Below, piece by piece: positions 1 through 7,762 of a stretch of 64,000 nt of DNA. Position numbers and translations under genes: made by a program. Under the pieces are notes generated by a model. The model did not search any database and was not told the origin of the DNA. It worked only from the letters and a program-made list of their open reading frames with translations. Every line of letters starts with the position of its first letter. The first letter of the stretch is position 1. Origin of the DNA: Sphingobacteriales bacterium (GTDB lineage Bacteria > Bacteroidota > Bacteroidia > Chitinophagales > JADJOU01); NCBI GenBank assembly GCA_021297855.1, contig JAJTHM010000030.1, forward strand, positions 1 to 64,000. Direction: 5' to 3'.

Positions 1-61
1 CCACGTCCTTCATCGCCTCTGAGAGCCTAGGCATTCCCCGTGTGCTCTTATTTGCTTTTTC
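1..61 (-). rRNA. rrl: 23S ribosomal RNA, 5' end (partial)
   Basis: The minus strand reads ACACGGGGAATGCCTAGG and then AGAGGCGATGAAGGACGTG, the conserved beginning of bacterial 23S rRNA. Aligning by eye with the E. coli 5' end puts the mature start near base 61; the rest of the gene lies beyond base 1. No 16S rRNA or tRNA lies upstream: the next gene on the same strand is pckA, about 360 bases away. A promoter and leader signals sit directly upstream (separate entries), so this looks like a 23S gene transcribed on its own. Confidence 0.93.
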
Positions 62-67
62 TCTTTA

Positions 68-95
68 GTCATAGTGCTTTTGCGGTCACTATGAC
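68..95 (-). other. Leader hairpin next to the 23S 5' end
   Basis: Perfect 9-bp inverted repeat GTCATAGTG / CACTATGAC with a 10-base loop, ending 7 bases before the 23S start. It is placed like a pre-rRNA processing structure. A second hairpin (GACACA / TGTGTC, 135-150) lies further up the leader. The processing role is inferred. Confidence 0.6.
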
Positions 96-172
96 CTTTT
101 CTTTTATGTATAAACCTAAAATCTATACACCAAAGACACATAAATGTGTCCCTACATTTTTTCTTGCTATAT

Positions 173-188
173 CAATATGTCAATGAAC
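173..188 (-). promoter_or_regulatory. boxA-like rRNA leader element
   Basis: The minus strand reads GTTCATTGACATATTG. From memory this motif is typical of Bacteroidota rRNA leaders and 16S-23S spacers and resembles an antitermination boxA. It lies between the promoter at 268-300 and the 23S start, which supports a genuine rRNA transcription unit. Confidence 0.6.
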
Positions 189-267
189 GCGGTTGATGCC
201 CCATTTTACTGAGACTTTTTCCATTTCTTCTGTATCAATTTCTCAATACTATTTCCCGAAACGGAGT

Positions 268-300
268 GCAAAGATAATTTTATTTTTTTTATCTGTGCAA
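268..300 (-). promoter_or_regulatory. Promoter of the stand-alone 23S gene
   Basis: On the minus strand the -7 box is TATCTTTG followed by CACTCC, and a -33 TTG lies 21 bases upstream (complement of 298-300). This matches the Bacteroidota TTG-N(~20)-TAnnTTTG consensus closely. It sits downstream of the pckA terminator and about 200 bases upstream of the 23S 5' end, so it should fire a transcript starting near base 260. Confidence 0.75.
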
Positions 301-362
301 GTATTTTAATAAATAATTTCAATTCATAGCTTCTAATACTATTTCTCAGTGAGTTAGAGCTG

Positions 363-397
363 AAAAAAAAATGCCTCATTTTAAAATGAGGCATTTT
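363..397 (-). terminator. Rho-independent terminator of pckA
   Basis: A 30-base perfect palindrome (AAAATGCCTCATTTT and its complement, 368-397) is followed on the minus strand by a run of U encoded by the A-tract at 363-371. It starts about 20 bases after the pckA stop and separates pckA from the 23S promoter. Confidence 0.9.
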
Positions 398-419
398 AAA
401 TCTAATTAAAACTAAAAAT

Positions 420-2006
420 CTATGCCTGAGCGCTCAAATTAGGCGCTGCGGCTAAAATCTCTGCTGCGGTATTCCCCGCGAATTTTTCAAAATTCTTATT
501 AAATGCCGCAGCTAATTTATTGGCTTGAACATCATAAGCTGCCTTATCTATCCATGCTTCTCTCGGATTTAATAATTCAGATGGAACTCCCTCACAACTT
601 TTAGGTATTTCTAATCCGAACACTGGATGGGTGTAGAACTCAACCTGACTAAGACTGCCGTTGAGCGCTGCCGTAATCATAGCTCTAGTATAAGGTAATT
701 TCATTCTAGAGCCTACGCCGTAAACTCCGCCTATCATGCCGGTGTTGATCATCCATACATTGGCACCACTTGCCTGCATTTTTTTTCCTAACAATTCAGC
801 ATATCTACTAGGATGTAATGGTAAAAATGGGGCTCCAAAACAAGCTGAGAATGTCAATTGAGGTTCTGTGACTCCTGCTTCTGTTCCAGCCACTTTAGCG
901 GTAAATCCAGACATAAAATAATACATAGCTTGGGCTGAATTTAAGCGAGAAATAGGAGGCAGAACACCATAGGCATCATAAGTTAGGAAGAAAACGTTAT
1001 TTGGTATATTTCCGACGGAGGGTTCTACCGCATTCGGTATATGATAAAGGGGATAGGAGACTCGAGTATTTTCTGTGATAGAGCATGAAGCGTAATCAAC
1101 CTTGTTTGTTCCTGGGAAAAAATCTATATTTTCCAATATGGCTCCAGCCTTTATAGCTTTATAAATTTCGGGTTCTTTTTCTTCTGTTAAATCAATGCAT
1201 TTTGCGTAGCATCCTCCCTCAAAGTTGAATACGCCTGTATCTGTCCATCCATGTTCGTCATCTCCTATCAATCCGCGATTTGGATCCGCAGAAAGTGTTG
1301 TTTTACCCGTGCCTGATAATCCGAAAAATAGGGCAGTGTCTCCCTCTTTTCCGATGTTTGCAGAACAGTGCATTGGGAATACTCCTCTATCGACTGGGAG
1401 AACGAAATTTAATACCGTAAAAATTCCTTTTTTAATCTCACCAGTATAACCTGTACCGCCTATTAATGCAATTTTTCGGGTAAAATTCAATACGGCGAAG
1501 TTGGATTGCCTTGTACCATCGATGGTAGGGTCTGCTTTGAATCCAGGAGCGCAAATCACATGCCAGTCTGCAGCAAAGTTTGTGGTATCTTTCGGTCTGA
1601 TAAACATATTATAGGCAAACATATTGGACCAAGGATATTCAGTCACGACTCTGACATTCAGCTTGTATGCTGGGTCAGCGCAAGCTTCACAGTCTCTTGA
1701 ATAGATGTCTTTTCCATCCAAATAGCTCACTACCTTATCGTATAATTTGTCGAAATTATCTGCGCTAAATGGGAAATTGAAATTGGTATTATTCCAATCT
1801 ACATGGCTTTCTGTAATACTATCTCTAACGATAAATTTATCCTTAGGAGATCTTCCTGTGAACTCACCTGTCATTACAACCAATGCTCCTGTATCATTCG
1901 TGGTGCCTTGTTTCTTTTCTACCGTGTGTTTTGTCAACTCTTCTGGAGTCAGGTTCCAAAATAAATTCGCAGGATTGTTAATTCCTAAATAGCTTAATTG
2001 GCTCAT
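420..2006 (-). CDS. pckA: Phosphoenolpyruvate carboxykinase (ATP)
   Basis: Converts oxaloacetate and ATP to phosphoenolpyruvate, CO2 and ADP, the committed step of gluconeogenesis in the cytosol. At 528 residues it has the usual length of the ATP-dependent family. The kinase P-loop GLSGTGKTTLS and the following DDEHGW metal-binding stretch are intact, as are RSPKDKF near the N terminus and RVSYPLYHIPN in the C-terminal half. The ATG start is preceded by an A/T-rich leader and a -7-like box. It stands alone between the divergent ABM gene and its own strong terminator. High confidence, as the family is very conserved. Confidence 0.97.
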   Translation of the reverse strand: MSQLSYLGINNPANLFWNLTPEELTKHTVEKKQGTTNDTGALVVMTGEFTGRSPKDKFIVRDSITESHVDWNNTNFNFPFSADNFDKLYDKVVSYLDGKDIYSRDCEACADPAYKLNVRVVTEYPWSNMFAYNMFIRPKDTTNFAADWHVICAPGFKADPTIDGTRQSNFAVLNFTRKIALIGGTGYTGEIKKGIFTVLNFVLPVDRGVFPMHCSANIGKEGDTALFFGLSGTGKTTLSADPNRGLIGDDEHGWTDTGVFNFEGGCYAKCIDLTEEKEPEIYKAIKAGAILENIDFFPGTNKVDYASCSITENTRVSYPLYHIPNAVEPSVGNIPNNVFFLTYDAYGVLPPISRLNSAQAMYYFMSGFTAKVAGTEAGVTEPQLTFSACFGAPFLPLHPSRYAELLGKKMQASGANVWMINTGMIGGVYGVGSRMKLPYTRAMITAALNGSLSQVEFYTHPVFGLEIPKSCEGVPSELLNPREAWIDKAAYDVQANKLAAAFNKNFEKFAGNTAAEILAAAPNLSAQA

Positions 2007-2033
2007 TTTATATTTTTTTTGAGAATAAGGTTA

Positions 2034-2041
2034 CAAAATTA
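2034..2041 (-). promoter_or_regulatory. -7 box upstream of pckA
   Basis: The minus strand reads TAATTTTG, matching TAnnTTTG, 28 bases before the pckA ATG. No clear TTTG -33 element is visible at the expected distance. Confidence 0.45.
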
Positions 2042-2080
2042 CTAAGTTTACAATTAATTCACACTAAATTTCCATTACTA

Positions 2081-2401
2081 ATGACACCAATGTTTGAGAC
2101 ACCCTATTATGCGGTCATTTTCACCTCTACATACCATCAATTGGATCAAGACTATGATGGACTAGATGACATCTTGGTAGATATAGCCAAGAAAAGTGGT
2201 GGATTTTTAGGTATGGATAGTGCCAGAAGTGAGTTTGGCATTAGTGTATCGTACTGGCAATCAACAGAAGATATACTGCGATGGAAACAAGATGCAGACC
2301 ACCAAGTAGCTATTAAAAAAGGAATAGACAAATGGTACGACAGATACAATGTAAGAATTTGCAAGGTAGAGAGGAATTATGAATTTAAAAGAAGCGAATA
2401 G
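2081..2401 (+). CDS. Antibiotic biosynthesis monooxygenase (ABM) domain protein
   Basis: A 106-residue single-domain protein of the dimeric alpha/beta-barrel type. It starts with a strand (YYAVIFTSTY), has GFLGMDSAR and then a strand plus WQSTEDILRWKQDADH, the usual order in YqjZ-like ABM proteins. The substrate is unknown; relatives include quinol monooxygenases and haem-degrading enzymes, and this length and motif order fit the uncharacterised stress-type group best. The gene is divergent from pckA. A second in-frame ATG nine bases downstream could be the real start. Confidence 0.75.
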   Translation: MTPMFETPYYAVIFTSTYHQLDQDYDGLDDILVDIAKKSGGFLGMDSARSEFGISVSYWQSTEDILRWKQDADHQVAIKKGIDKWYDRYNVRICKVERNYEFKRSE

Positions 2402-2424
2402 GTATTGCCTAAAATATTAATTAT

Positions 2425-3057
2425 TTAAGGTTTAATACTTTCTATATTAATGAGATGATACTTTACTGCAAGGAAGTAACCCAAAAAAGGAATAACTATC
2501 AATGTATCAATAATCAGCTTTTTTAAATGATGCCTAGTTCTATCATACGATATAGAAACAAAAGTAAGGTAGACCAATAAAAATATATCCATTAGGCTAG
2601 CTTCCCAATTTTTCCAAATATGCATGACTAGTATCCATACAGAGGCGATTACAATATTTTTTAGAATAGAAATATGACGGATAAAAAAATAACCAAAACA
2701 AAGTGCAATACTAGAGACAAAGGGTATTAAGTCTATTAGACCAGTCTTACTTTCAAGGCATTTTATCCAGAGAAAAACCCCTACAACCAATACTCCCATC
2801 ATTGCCACAATAACTTCTGTAAGATTGTTTGACACCCATGCCAATCTATCATTTTTAATAGTTATATCATAGTCCTTCATATAAATAATACTGCAAAAAT
2901 TATAATAAAAAAACGTAGTTAGTAAAACAATTATAGCTTGATCTATACGATTATTATAAAAATAAAAGCAAGCACCAGCAATTATTGAAATGTGTATGTT
3001 TCCAAAAACATAAACTCTTACTATTTTTTTAAATATTTCCAAAATCAATAAACTCAA
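2425..3057 (-). CDS. Small multi-pass membrane protein
   Basis: A 210-residue protein with about six hydrophobic segments and little else. I do not recognise a family with certainty. The N-terminal third (TFFYYNFCSIIYMKD) is vaguely like UbiA-type prenyltransferase relatives common in Bacteroidota, but the Asp-rich catalytic motifs are absent. The start is TTG, placed directly against the TAA stop of the upstream DUF2461 gene, so translation is probably coupled. The inner membrane is the likely location. Confidence 0.6.
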   Translation of the reverse strand: MSLLILEIFKKIVRVYVFGNIHISIIAGACFYFYNNRIDQAIIVLLTTFFYYNFCSIIYMKDYDITIKNDRLAWVSNNLTEVIVAMMGVLVVGVFLWIKCLESKTGLIDLIPFVSSIALCFGYFFIRHISILKNIVIASVWILVMHIWKNWEASLMDIFLLVYLTFVSISYDRTRHHLKKLIIDTLIVIPFLGYFLAVKYHLINIESIKP

Positions 3058-3720
3058 TTAATCGCGCATTGCTCTCCTCAAAAATAAATTCACCTCAAAT
3101 CCATGACTAAAATTCTTGGCTACTTTCTTTATAAAATCCTCTTCTAGCACCTCTTTATTGTCAAATTCTTTGTAGAAATAGAATTGCTTATTATATATAA
3201 AATCAGAATCTTTTGCCCAGTCTTTAATATCTTTTGGTAAGATTTTGGATCGCTCTCCTTGCAGTTCTTGAAATGTATCTTTGAATTTTTTATTTTTTAA
3301 AATCTTGTTGAACTCATCTGTGTTATAATAAATCTCTGAGCGAATCTTATAAAGTTTATCTGGCGATGGACACCATGCCCCACCTGCTATATAGCTCTTC
3401 TCTGCTCCCAATTCTAGATAATACCCAGGGTCTTCATGATCCTTTCTCCCATTCAAAGAATAAGCTACGGATCGATTGGTCTTGTATGGTGTTTTATCTT
3501 TTGAAAAACGAATATCCTTATTGATTCGAAAAATATTTTTCTTAAAATCTCCTTGGATTTCTCCATCAAACTTACCTAGCTCACTGCCCAATGCAACGAC
3601 TAAATCCTCGAATGGCTTCTTCACTTCACTTTCATAGCGCATTCGATTCACATCAAACCAATCTTTATTATTATTCTTAGCGAGGTCTCTTAGAAATTGA
3701 AAAAAGTTTTTAGTAATCAT
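3058..3720 (-). CDS. DUF2461 (TIGR02453) family protein
   Basis: A 220-residue protein with the family's landmarks: FLRDLAKNNNKDWFDVNR near the N terminus, FRINKDIRFSKDKTPYK around residues 65-85, then a glycine-rich GYYLELG / GGAWCP section. Function is unknown in the family. It probably leads a two-gene operon with the membrane protein that starts at its stop codon. The methyltransferase behind it is 20 bases away on the same strand. Confidence 0.85.
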   Translation of the reverse strand: MITKNFFQFLRDLAKNNNKDWFDVNRMRYESEVKKPFEDLVVALGSELGKFDGEIQGDFKKNIFRINKDIRFSKDKTPYKTNRSVAYSLNGRKDHEDPGYYLELGAEKSYIAGGAWCPSPDKLYKIRSEIYYNTDEFNKILKNKKFKDTFQELQGERSKILPKDIKDWAKDSDFIYNKQFYFYKEFDNKEVLEEDFIKKVAKNFSHGFEVNLFLRRAMRD

Positions 3721-3740
3721 ACGCTAGATAATTAAACATA

Positions 3741-4514
3741 CTAATGTAAATAAAAATGTTGCTTTGGGCTGTTATTATTAACCTTAAATAACAAACCTAT
3801 ACGACCATAATCAACGGTATAATTAAATTCATTGATTTCAACTAACTGACTCCATGCCCTAAACATACTGCGACTCCAGCGAATATCGTCTAAAACGATG
3901 ACTGAATTTTCTGATAAATATGGTTTAACTATTTGCACATTCTCCAATGTAGCTTCATAACTATGATCTCCATCAATAAATACAAAATCTATAGACTGCA
4001 TATCTTGGACTATCCTAGGTAAAACGTCTTTAAATAATCCAGTTTCAAACTTTACATGATGTTCTGGAAAAATTCTATCAAACCTGTCCTTGGCTATTTT
4101 AGACGCTAGTGGATTGCTGTCAATGGTTGTGCCAACAATCGAATGATTTGACGTAACTATATACGCTGTACTCACACCTAATGAAGTACCTAACTCAAGA
4201 AAGGATTTTGATCGCATATAAACTGAGGTTGCTGATAAAATTTTTCCGAAGACGTCGTCAATAGAGGTTTGTGCATATCGATTCTTTACACTTATGCTAG
4301 AGACCTTTTTGTCTTGATTATAGGAAAATGCAGAGGAATCTTCGGCTAGTAAATTTCTATATGCCTTCAGCGTTTCATCTTCCCTATTCGCCCACGTTTG
4401 AATAAGGCCTATCCATTGAAAGATAAAAGGTGAATGAATATAATGATTTGATTGAGCGAACCAATAGTATTTGGGATAGGAAAAGAGTCTAAAAATGAGT
4501 TGGTCTATAAGCAT
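3741..4514 (-). CDS. Class I SAM-dependent methyltransferase
   Basis: A 257-residue protein with the Rossmann signatures of O-methyltransferase-like enzymes: FLELGTSLGVSTAYI (SAM-binding glycine loop), then IDFVFIDGDHSYEATLENV with the acidic metal/substrate loop and VIVLDDIRW. The first 90 residues are not part of the fold and contain aromatic-rich sequence typical of Bacteroidota homologues. The substrate cannot be read from sequence. It lies 28 bases downstream of the response regulator in the same direction and may share its transcript. Confidence 0.8.
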   Translation of the reverse strand: MLIDQLIFRLFSYPKYYWFAQSNHYIHSPFIFQWIGLIQTWANREDETLKAYRNLLAEDSSAFSYNQDKKVSSISVKNRYAQTSIDDVFGKILSATSVYMRSKSFLELGTSLGVSTAYIVTSNHSIVGTTIDSNPLASKIAKDRFDRIFPEHHVKFETGLFKDVLPRIVQDMQSIDFVFIDGDHSYEATLENVQIVKPYLSENSVIVLDDIRWSRSMFRAWSQLVEINEFNYTVDYGRIGLLFKVNNNSPKQHFYLH

Positions 4515-4542
4515 ATACTAATTATAGACTGGAAGAAAAAAA

Positions 4543-5910
4543 TTAGTTTTCCCCTCTTTTCAAATTGAATTTTTCAATTTTATTATATAAATGGGATCGT
4601 TGAATATCAATCTCATCCGCTGTTTTACTAACATTCCAATTAAATTGTGACAATTTATATTCAATAAACTGCTTTTCTATATACTCCTTAAAATCTTGAA
4701 ATTTAGGGTATTGATCAAACACTTCAGTATTTAAAGTATTGGAAACCTGTACTCCTTTGTAGGCATAATTTTGTACATCTTCCTCTGTCACTTTTGGGCC
4801 ACCAAGAATCACCAATCGTTCGATTACATTGCGCAGTTCGCGAATATTTCCAGTCCATTCATAATCTTGAAGCATTTTCAAGGCATAAGGAGTAATCGTT
4901 TTTACTGGAATTCCTTGAGACAAGCATACTTCTTCACAGAATTGTTCAGCCAATACCGGAATATCATCCTTGCGTTCATTGAGTGTCGGTACATGTATTA
5001 AAATTACACTCAATCTATGATACAAGTCCATTCGAAATTTACCTTGTGTTATTTCATGCTCAATCTTTTTGTTCGTAGCGGCAATCACTCTAACATCAAT
5101 ATTGATATCTTTATCTCCACCAATACGAGTTATTTTTGCCTCTTGCAGAGCCCGTAAAACCTTGGATTGAGCAGATAAATCCATATCACCTATTTCATCC
5201 AAAAATAAAGTGCCTCCATGGGCTAATTCAAATTTACCTTTGCGCTGATTAATGGCTGAGGTGAAGGATCCTTTTTCATGACCAAACAGTTCGCTTTCTA
5301 TCAGCTCATTGGGAATCGCTGCACAGTTCACTTCAATAAATGGACCTTTGCCTCTATGACTCTTCTCGTGTATCCATCTCGCCACTAGTTCTTTACCCGT
5401 TCCATTTTCGCCAGTGATAAGTACGCGAGCGTCGGTCGGAGCTACTTTTTCAATCGTGGCCTTTATCTTTTTGATACTGGCACTTTCTCCTGTAATCTCT
5501 TTAGACTGATCAATTCTTTTCTTCAATACTTTGGTCTCCTCTTTTAGTACTTTATTTTCAAGAGCATTTTTTACCGTAATTAGAAGCTTATTCATATCTG
5601 GAGGCTTGGGTATATAATCAAAAGCTCCCATTTTTACAGATTCGATAGCTGTATCTACATTGCCATGACCAGATATCATGATAAATTTTGGCGGTGCTTC
5701 AAAACTTTGGACCTTTGATAAAAGTTCCTTACCATCCATTTTTGGCATTTTGATATCACATATAACTAGATCGTAATCATCATCCTTGATCATGCTCATA
5801 CCTTCTATCCCATTTCCGGCAGAATGAACATCATAACCTTCAAACTCCAGAATCTCTTTAAGCGAGTTTCTGATGCTTTTTTCATCATCTATTACTAAAA
5901 TTCTTGCCAT
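4543..5910 (-). CDS. Sigma-54-dependent response regulator, NtrC family
   Basis: A 455-residue protein with three domains. The receiver domain (1-120) has D8, D9, phospho-acceptor D52 and K102. The AAA+ domain has Walker A GENGTGKE (167-174) and Walker [10 protein letters not shown] (232-240). A Fis-type helix-turn-helix ([14 protein letters not shown]) ends the protein. The sigma-54 contact loop reads GSFTSA (214-219) instead of GAFTGA; the essential F and T are kept. No histidine kinase is adjacent. The gene follows lepB by 11 bases, so the two are likely co-transcribed. Confidence 0.93.
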   Translation of the reverse strand: MARILVIDDEKSIRNSLKEILEFEGYDVHSAGNGIEGMSMIKDDDYDLVICDIKMPKMDGKELLSKVQSFEAPPKFIMISGHGNVDTAIESVKMGAFDYIPKPPDMNKLLITVKNALENKVLKEETKVLKKRIDQSKEITGESASIKKIKATIEKVAPTDARVLITGENGTGKELVARWIHEKSHRGKGPFIEVNCAAIPNELIESELFGHEKGSFTSAINQRKGKFELAHGGTLFLDEIGDMDLSAQSKVLRALQEAKITRIGGDKDINIDVRVIAATNKKIEHEITQGKFRMDLYHRLSVILIHVPTLNERKDDIPVLAEQFCEEVCLSQGIPVKTITPYALKMLQDYEWTGNIRELRNVIERLVILGGPKVTEEDVQNYAYKGVQVSNTLNTEVFDQYPKFQDFKEYIEKQFIEYKLSQFNWNVSKTADEIDIQRSHLYNKIEKFNLKRGEN

Positions 5911-5921
5911 ACTAAATATTT

Positions 5922-7592
5922 TTACTTTCCAGGTGTATAATGTTTTGAAACTAGGTTTAACAATCTATCCCATCGCACGCGTTTGTTGATGCCATCCCAA
6001 CTAAAGAAGATGACAAAAGGTTTACCTACAATATGATCTTCAGGAACAAAACCCCAAGATCTAGAATCCTGTGAATTGTGCCTATTGTCTCCCATCATAA
6101 AGTAATAATCCATTCTAAAGGTATAAGTAGTAGCTGGTTTATCATTAATAAATATGCCTTCATTCCTCACCTCAAGCTTATTCTTCTCATATATCTGAAT
6201 AATGCGCTCATACATAGAAAGGTTTTCTTTAGTTAAAGAGACCGTAACTCCCTTCTTAGGTATGATAATTGGTCCATATTCATCCACTGACCATTTATAA
6301 TGTCTCTTATCATGCGGAAATATTGAAAAATCGGCAAAATCATATTTTTGTTTTCTTTCAAAAACACTGTCGACATAAGGTAAACCTGCTATTTTTTCAA
6401 TTGTCGCCTTATCAGTGTTTATAAAAGTAAGATTTGTAGCATTATCCCTCCCTATACCTTGTTCTGTATTTACGCGAAGCTTTTTTAACTCTTTCAAGAA
6501 ATCAACATCCCCACCATATTGCATTTTATTGTACTTAGTCATTACATAATAAGAGGTCTGCAGTTTTGGTGCTTTAAAGGCAAATTTATTTCCTATAAAT
6601 AGTACTCCGTTTTTTACAGTTAATGTATCACCCGGTATTCCTACGCATCTCTTTACATAATGGTCTCTTTTATCTACAGGCCTTGAGGTAATGGTATATT
6701 TACCTGAGTTTAAAACTAAATTTCTACCAACACGTTTAACTTCATTTATAAACTCTTCTGATTCAAACATTTCAGGGGTAATACTTTGTCTTTGTCCCAA
6801 AATAGCTTCTAGTCCTTCTTCAGCAATTAGAGATAAATATGGTTTTGCACTTTGATACTCCTGTGTCACCGTATCTCCTTCGGGAAAATTGAATACTACG
6901 AGATCATTTCGCTTGATTTCTGTCAATTTTGGCAATCTTGTATATGGTATCTGAATCCAATCTAAGTAAGAATTAATAGGTGTGGTACCTTGTGGAACTG
7001 GAAATGTATTCTGAACCAAAGGAAAAGCTAGCGGGGTATTGGGAATCCGCATACCATAACTAAATTTATCTACAAATAGAAAATCGCCCACCAATAGAGT
7101 CCCTTCTAAGGACGAGGTCGGTATAGTAAATGCTTCAAAGACAAAAAAGCGAATCAGCATAGCTGCTGATAACGCAAATGTAATTGTATCTGTCCATTCG
7201 CGAAGAATGCCTGATTTGGGCTTGCGAAATTTTTCTCCCGCAATTTCGCCCTGCGGTCCAAAATACTTAGGACTAGGCTCTCGTTTCCAAAATAAATATG
7301 GAAAAAACACTGAACCTCCCAGAATACCAAGGTAGTGGCTCTTAAAATCATAGATTCTATGCGCATCTAGCAGTTCTGAAAAAAGGGAAACAGCCGCTAT
7401 GATATTCGCTCCTGGAATGAAAAACCATACGAGAAAGGACTTTTTTTGTCCTGTTAGTTTGATTAGTTCAAGTTTGTTAATAAATGGGACAAAGGCCTTC
7501 CATGGTTCTATTCCCTTTTTTTTGAAAAAAAAATATAAACCTGTGTGAATTCCTATGACCGTTAAAACATAGTAAGTGATTAAAAAATACAT
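5922..7592 (-). CDS. lepB: Signal peptidase I, extended form
   Basis: Removes signal peptides from exported proteins at the periplasmic face of the inner membrane. Hydrophobic segments lie in the first 100 residues and at 135-155. The catalytic serine is S161 in [10 protein letters not shown], the general-base lysine is K314 in [12 protein letters not shown], and the C-terminal box is [17 protein letters not shown]. At 556 residues it is far longer than E. coli LepB (324). About 100 extra residues lie between Ser and Lys and another insertion of similar size lies between Lys and the GDN box. Long versions occur in Bacteroidota. It leads an operon with the response regulator. Confidence 0.95.
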   Translation of the reverse strand: MYFLITYYVLTVIGIHTGLYFFFKKKGIEPWKAFVPFINKLELIKLTGQKKSFLVWFFIPGANIIAAVSLFSELLDAHRIYDFKSHYLGILGGSVFFPYLFWKREPSPKYFGPQGEIAGEKFRKPKSGILREWTDTITFALSAAMLIRFFVFEAFTIPTSSLEGTLLVGDFLFVDKFSYGMRIPNTPLAFPLVQNTFPVPQGTTPINSYLDWIQIPYTRLPKLTEIKRNDLVVFNFPEGDTVTQEYQSAKPYLSLIAEEGLEAILGQRQSITPEMFESEEFINEVKRVGRNLVLNSGKYTITSRPVDKRDHYVKRCVGIPGDTLTVKNGVLFIGNKFAFKAPKLQTSYYVMTKYNKMQYGGDVDFLKELKKLRVNTEQGIGRDNATNLTFINTDKATIEKIAGLPYVDSVFERKQKYDFADFSIFPHDKRHYKWSVDEYGPIIIPKKGVTVSLTKENLSMYERIIQIYEKNKLEVRNEGIFINDKPATTYTFRMDYYFMMGDNRHNSQDSRSWGFVPEDHIVGKPFVIFFSWDGINKRVRWDRLLNLVSKHYTPGK

Positions 7593-7658
7593 ATTATGAC
7601 CTTGTATTATAATGTGGACAAATTTGTGAAAATAAAAATAAACCTAGCTAGATTTTTT

Positions 7659-7704
7659 TATTGTTACACAATATGTGCACAAATGACTTGATATTGTTAC
7701 ACAA
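7659..7704. repeat. Two 13-bp direct repeats upstream of lepB
   Basis: TATTGTTACACAA occurs at 7659-7671 and again, identical, at 7692-7704. The copies start 33 bases apart, three helical turns, and each holds a TTGT-N3-ACAA dyad. This is the kind of spacing a regulator would use. The intergenic region (7593-7762) holds no gene. Confidence 0.5.
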
Positions 7705-7762
7705 CATTATAGTTAGTTAAGTAGTTTTGAATTAAATTAACTAAAACAAAGTCAAATTCAAT

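Noticed and set aside
206-394. 62-residue minus-strand ORF in the 23S leader region
   Set aside because: It overlaps the 23S promoter and the pckA terminator palindrome, is lysine-rich from AT-rich sequence and has no family features.
62-419. Search for tRNA or 16S sequence in front of the 23S gene
   Set aside because: No cloverleaf or 16S 3' end (anti-SD CCTCC region) is visible, which is why the 23S gene is treated as unlinked.
2402-2438. AT-rich inverted repeat between the ABM and membrane-protein genes
   Set aside because: It has a mismatched stem, is almost all A and T and overlaps the minus-strand coding end, so a terminator call is too weak.
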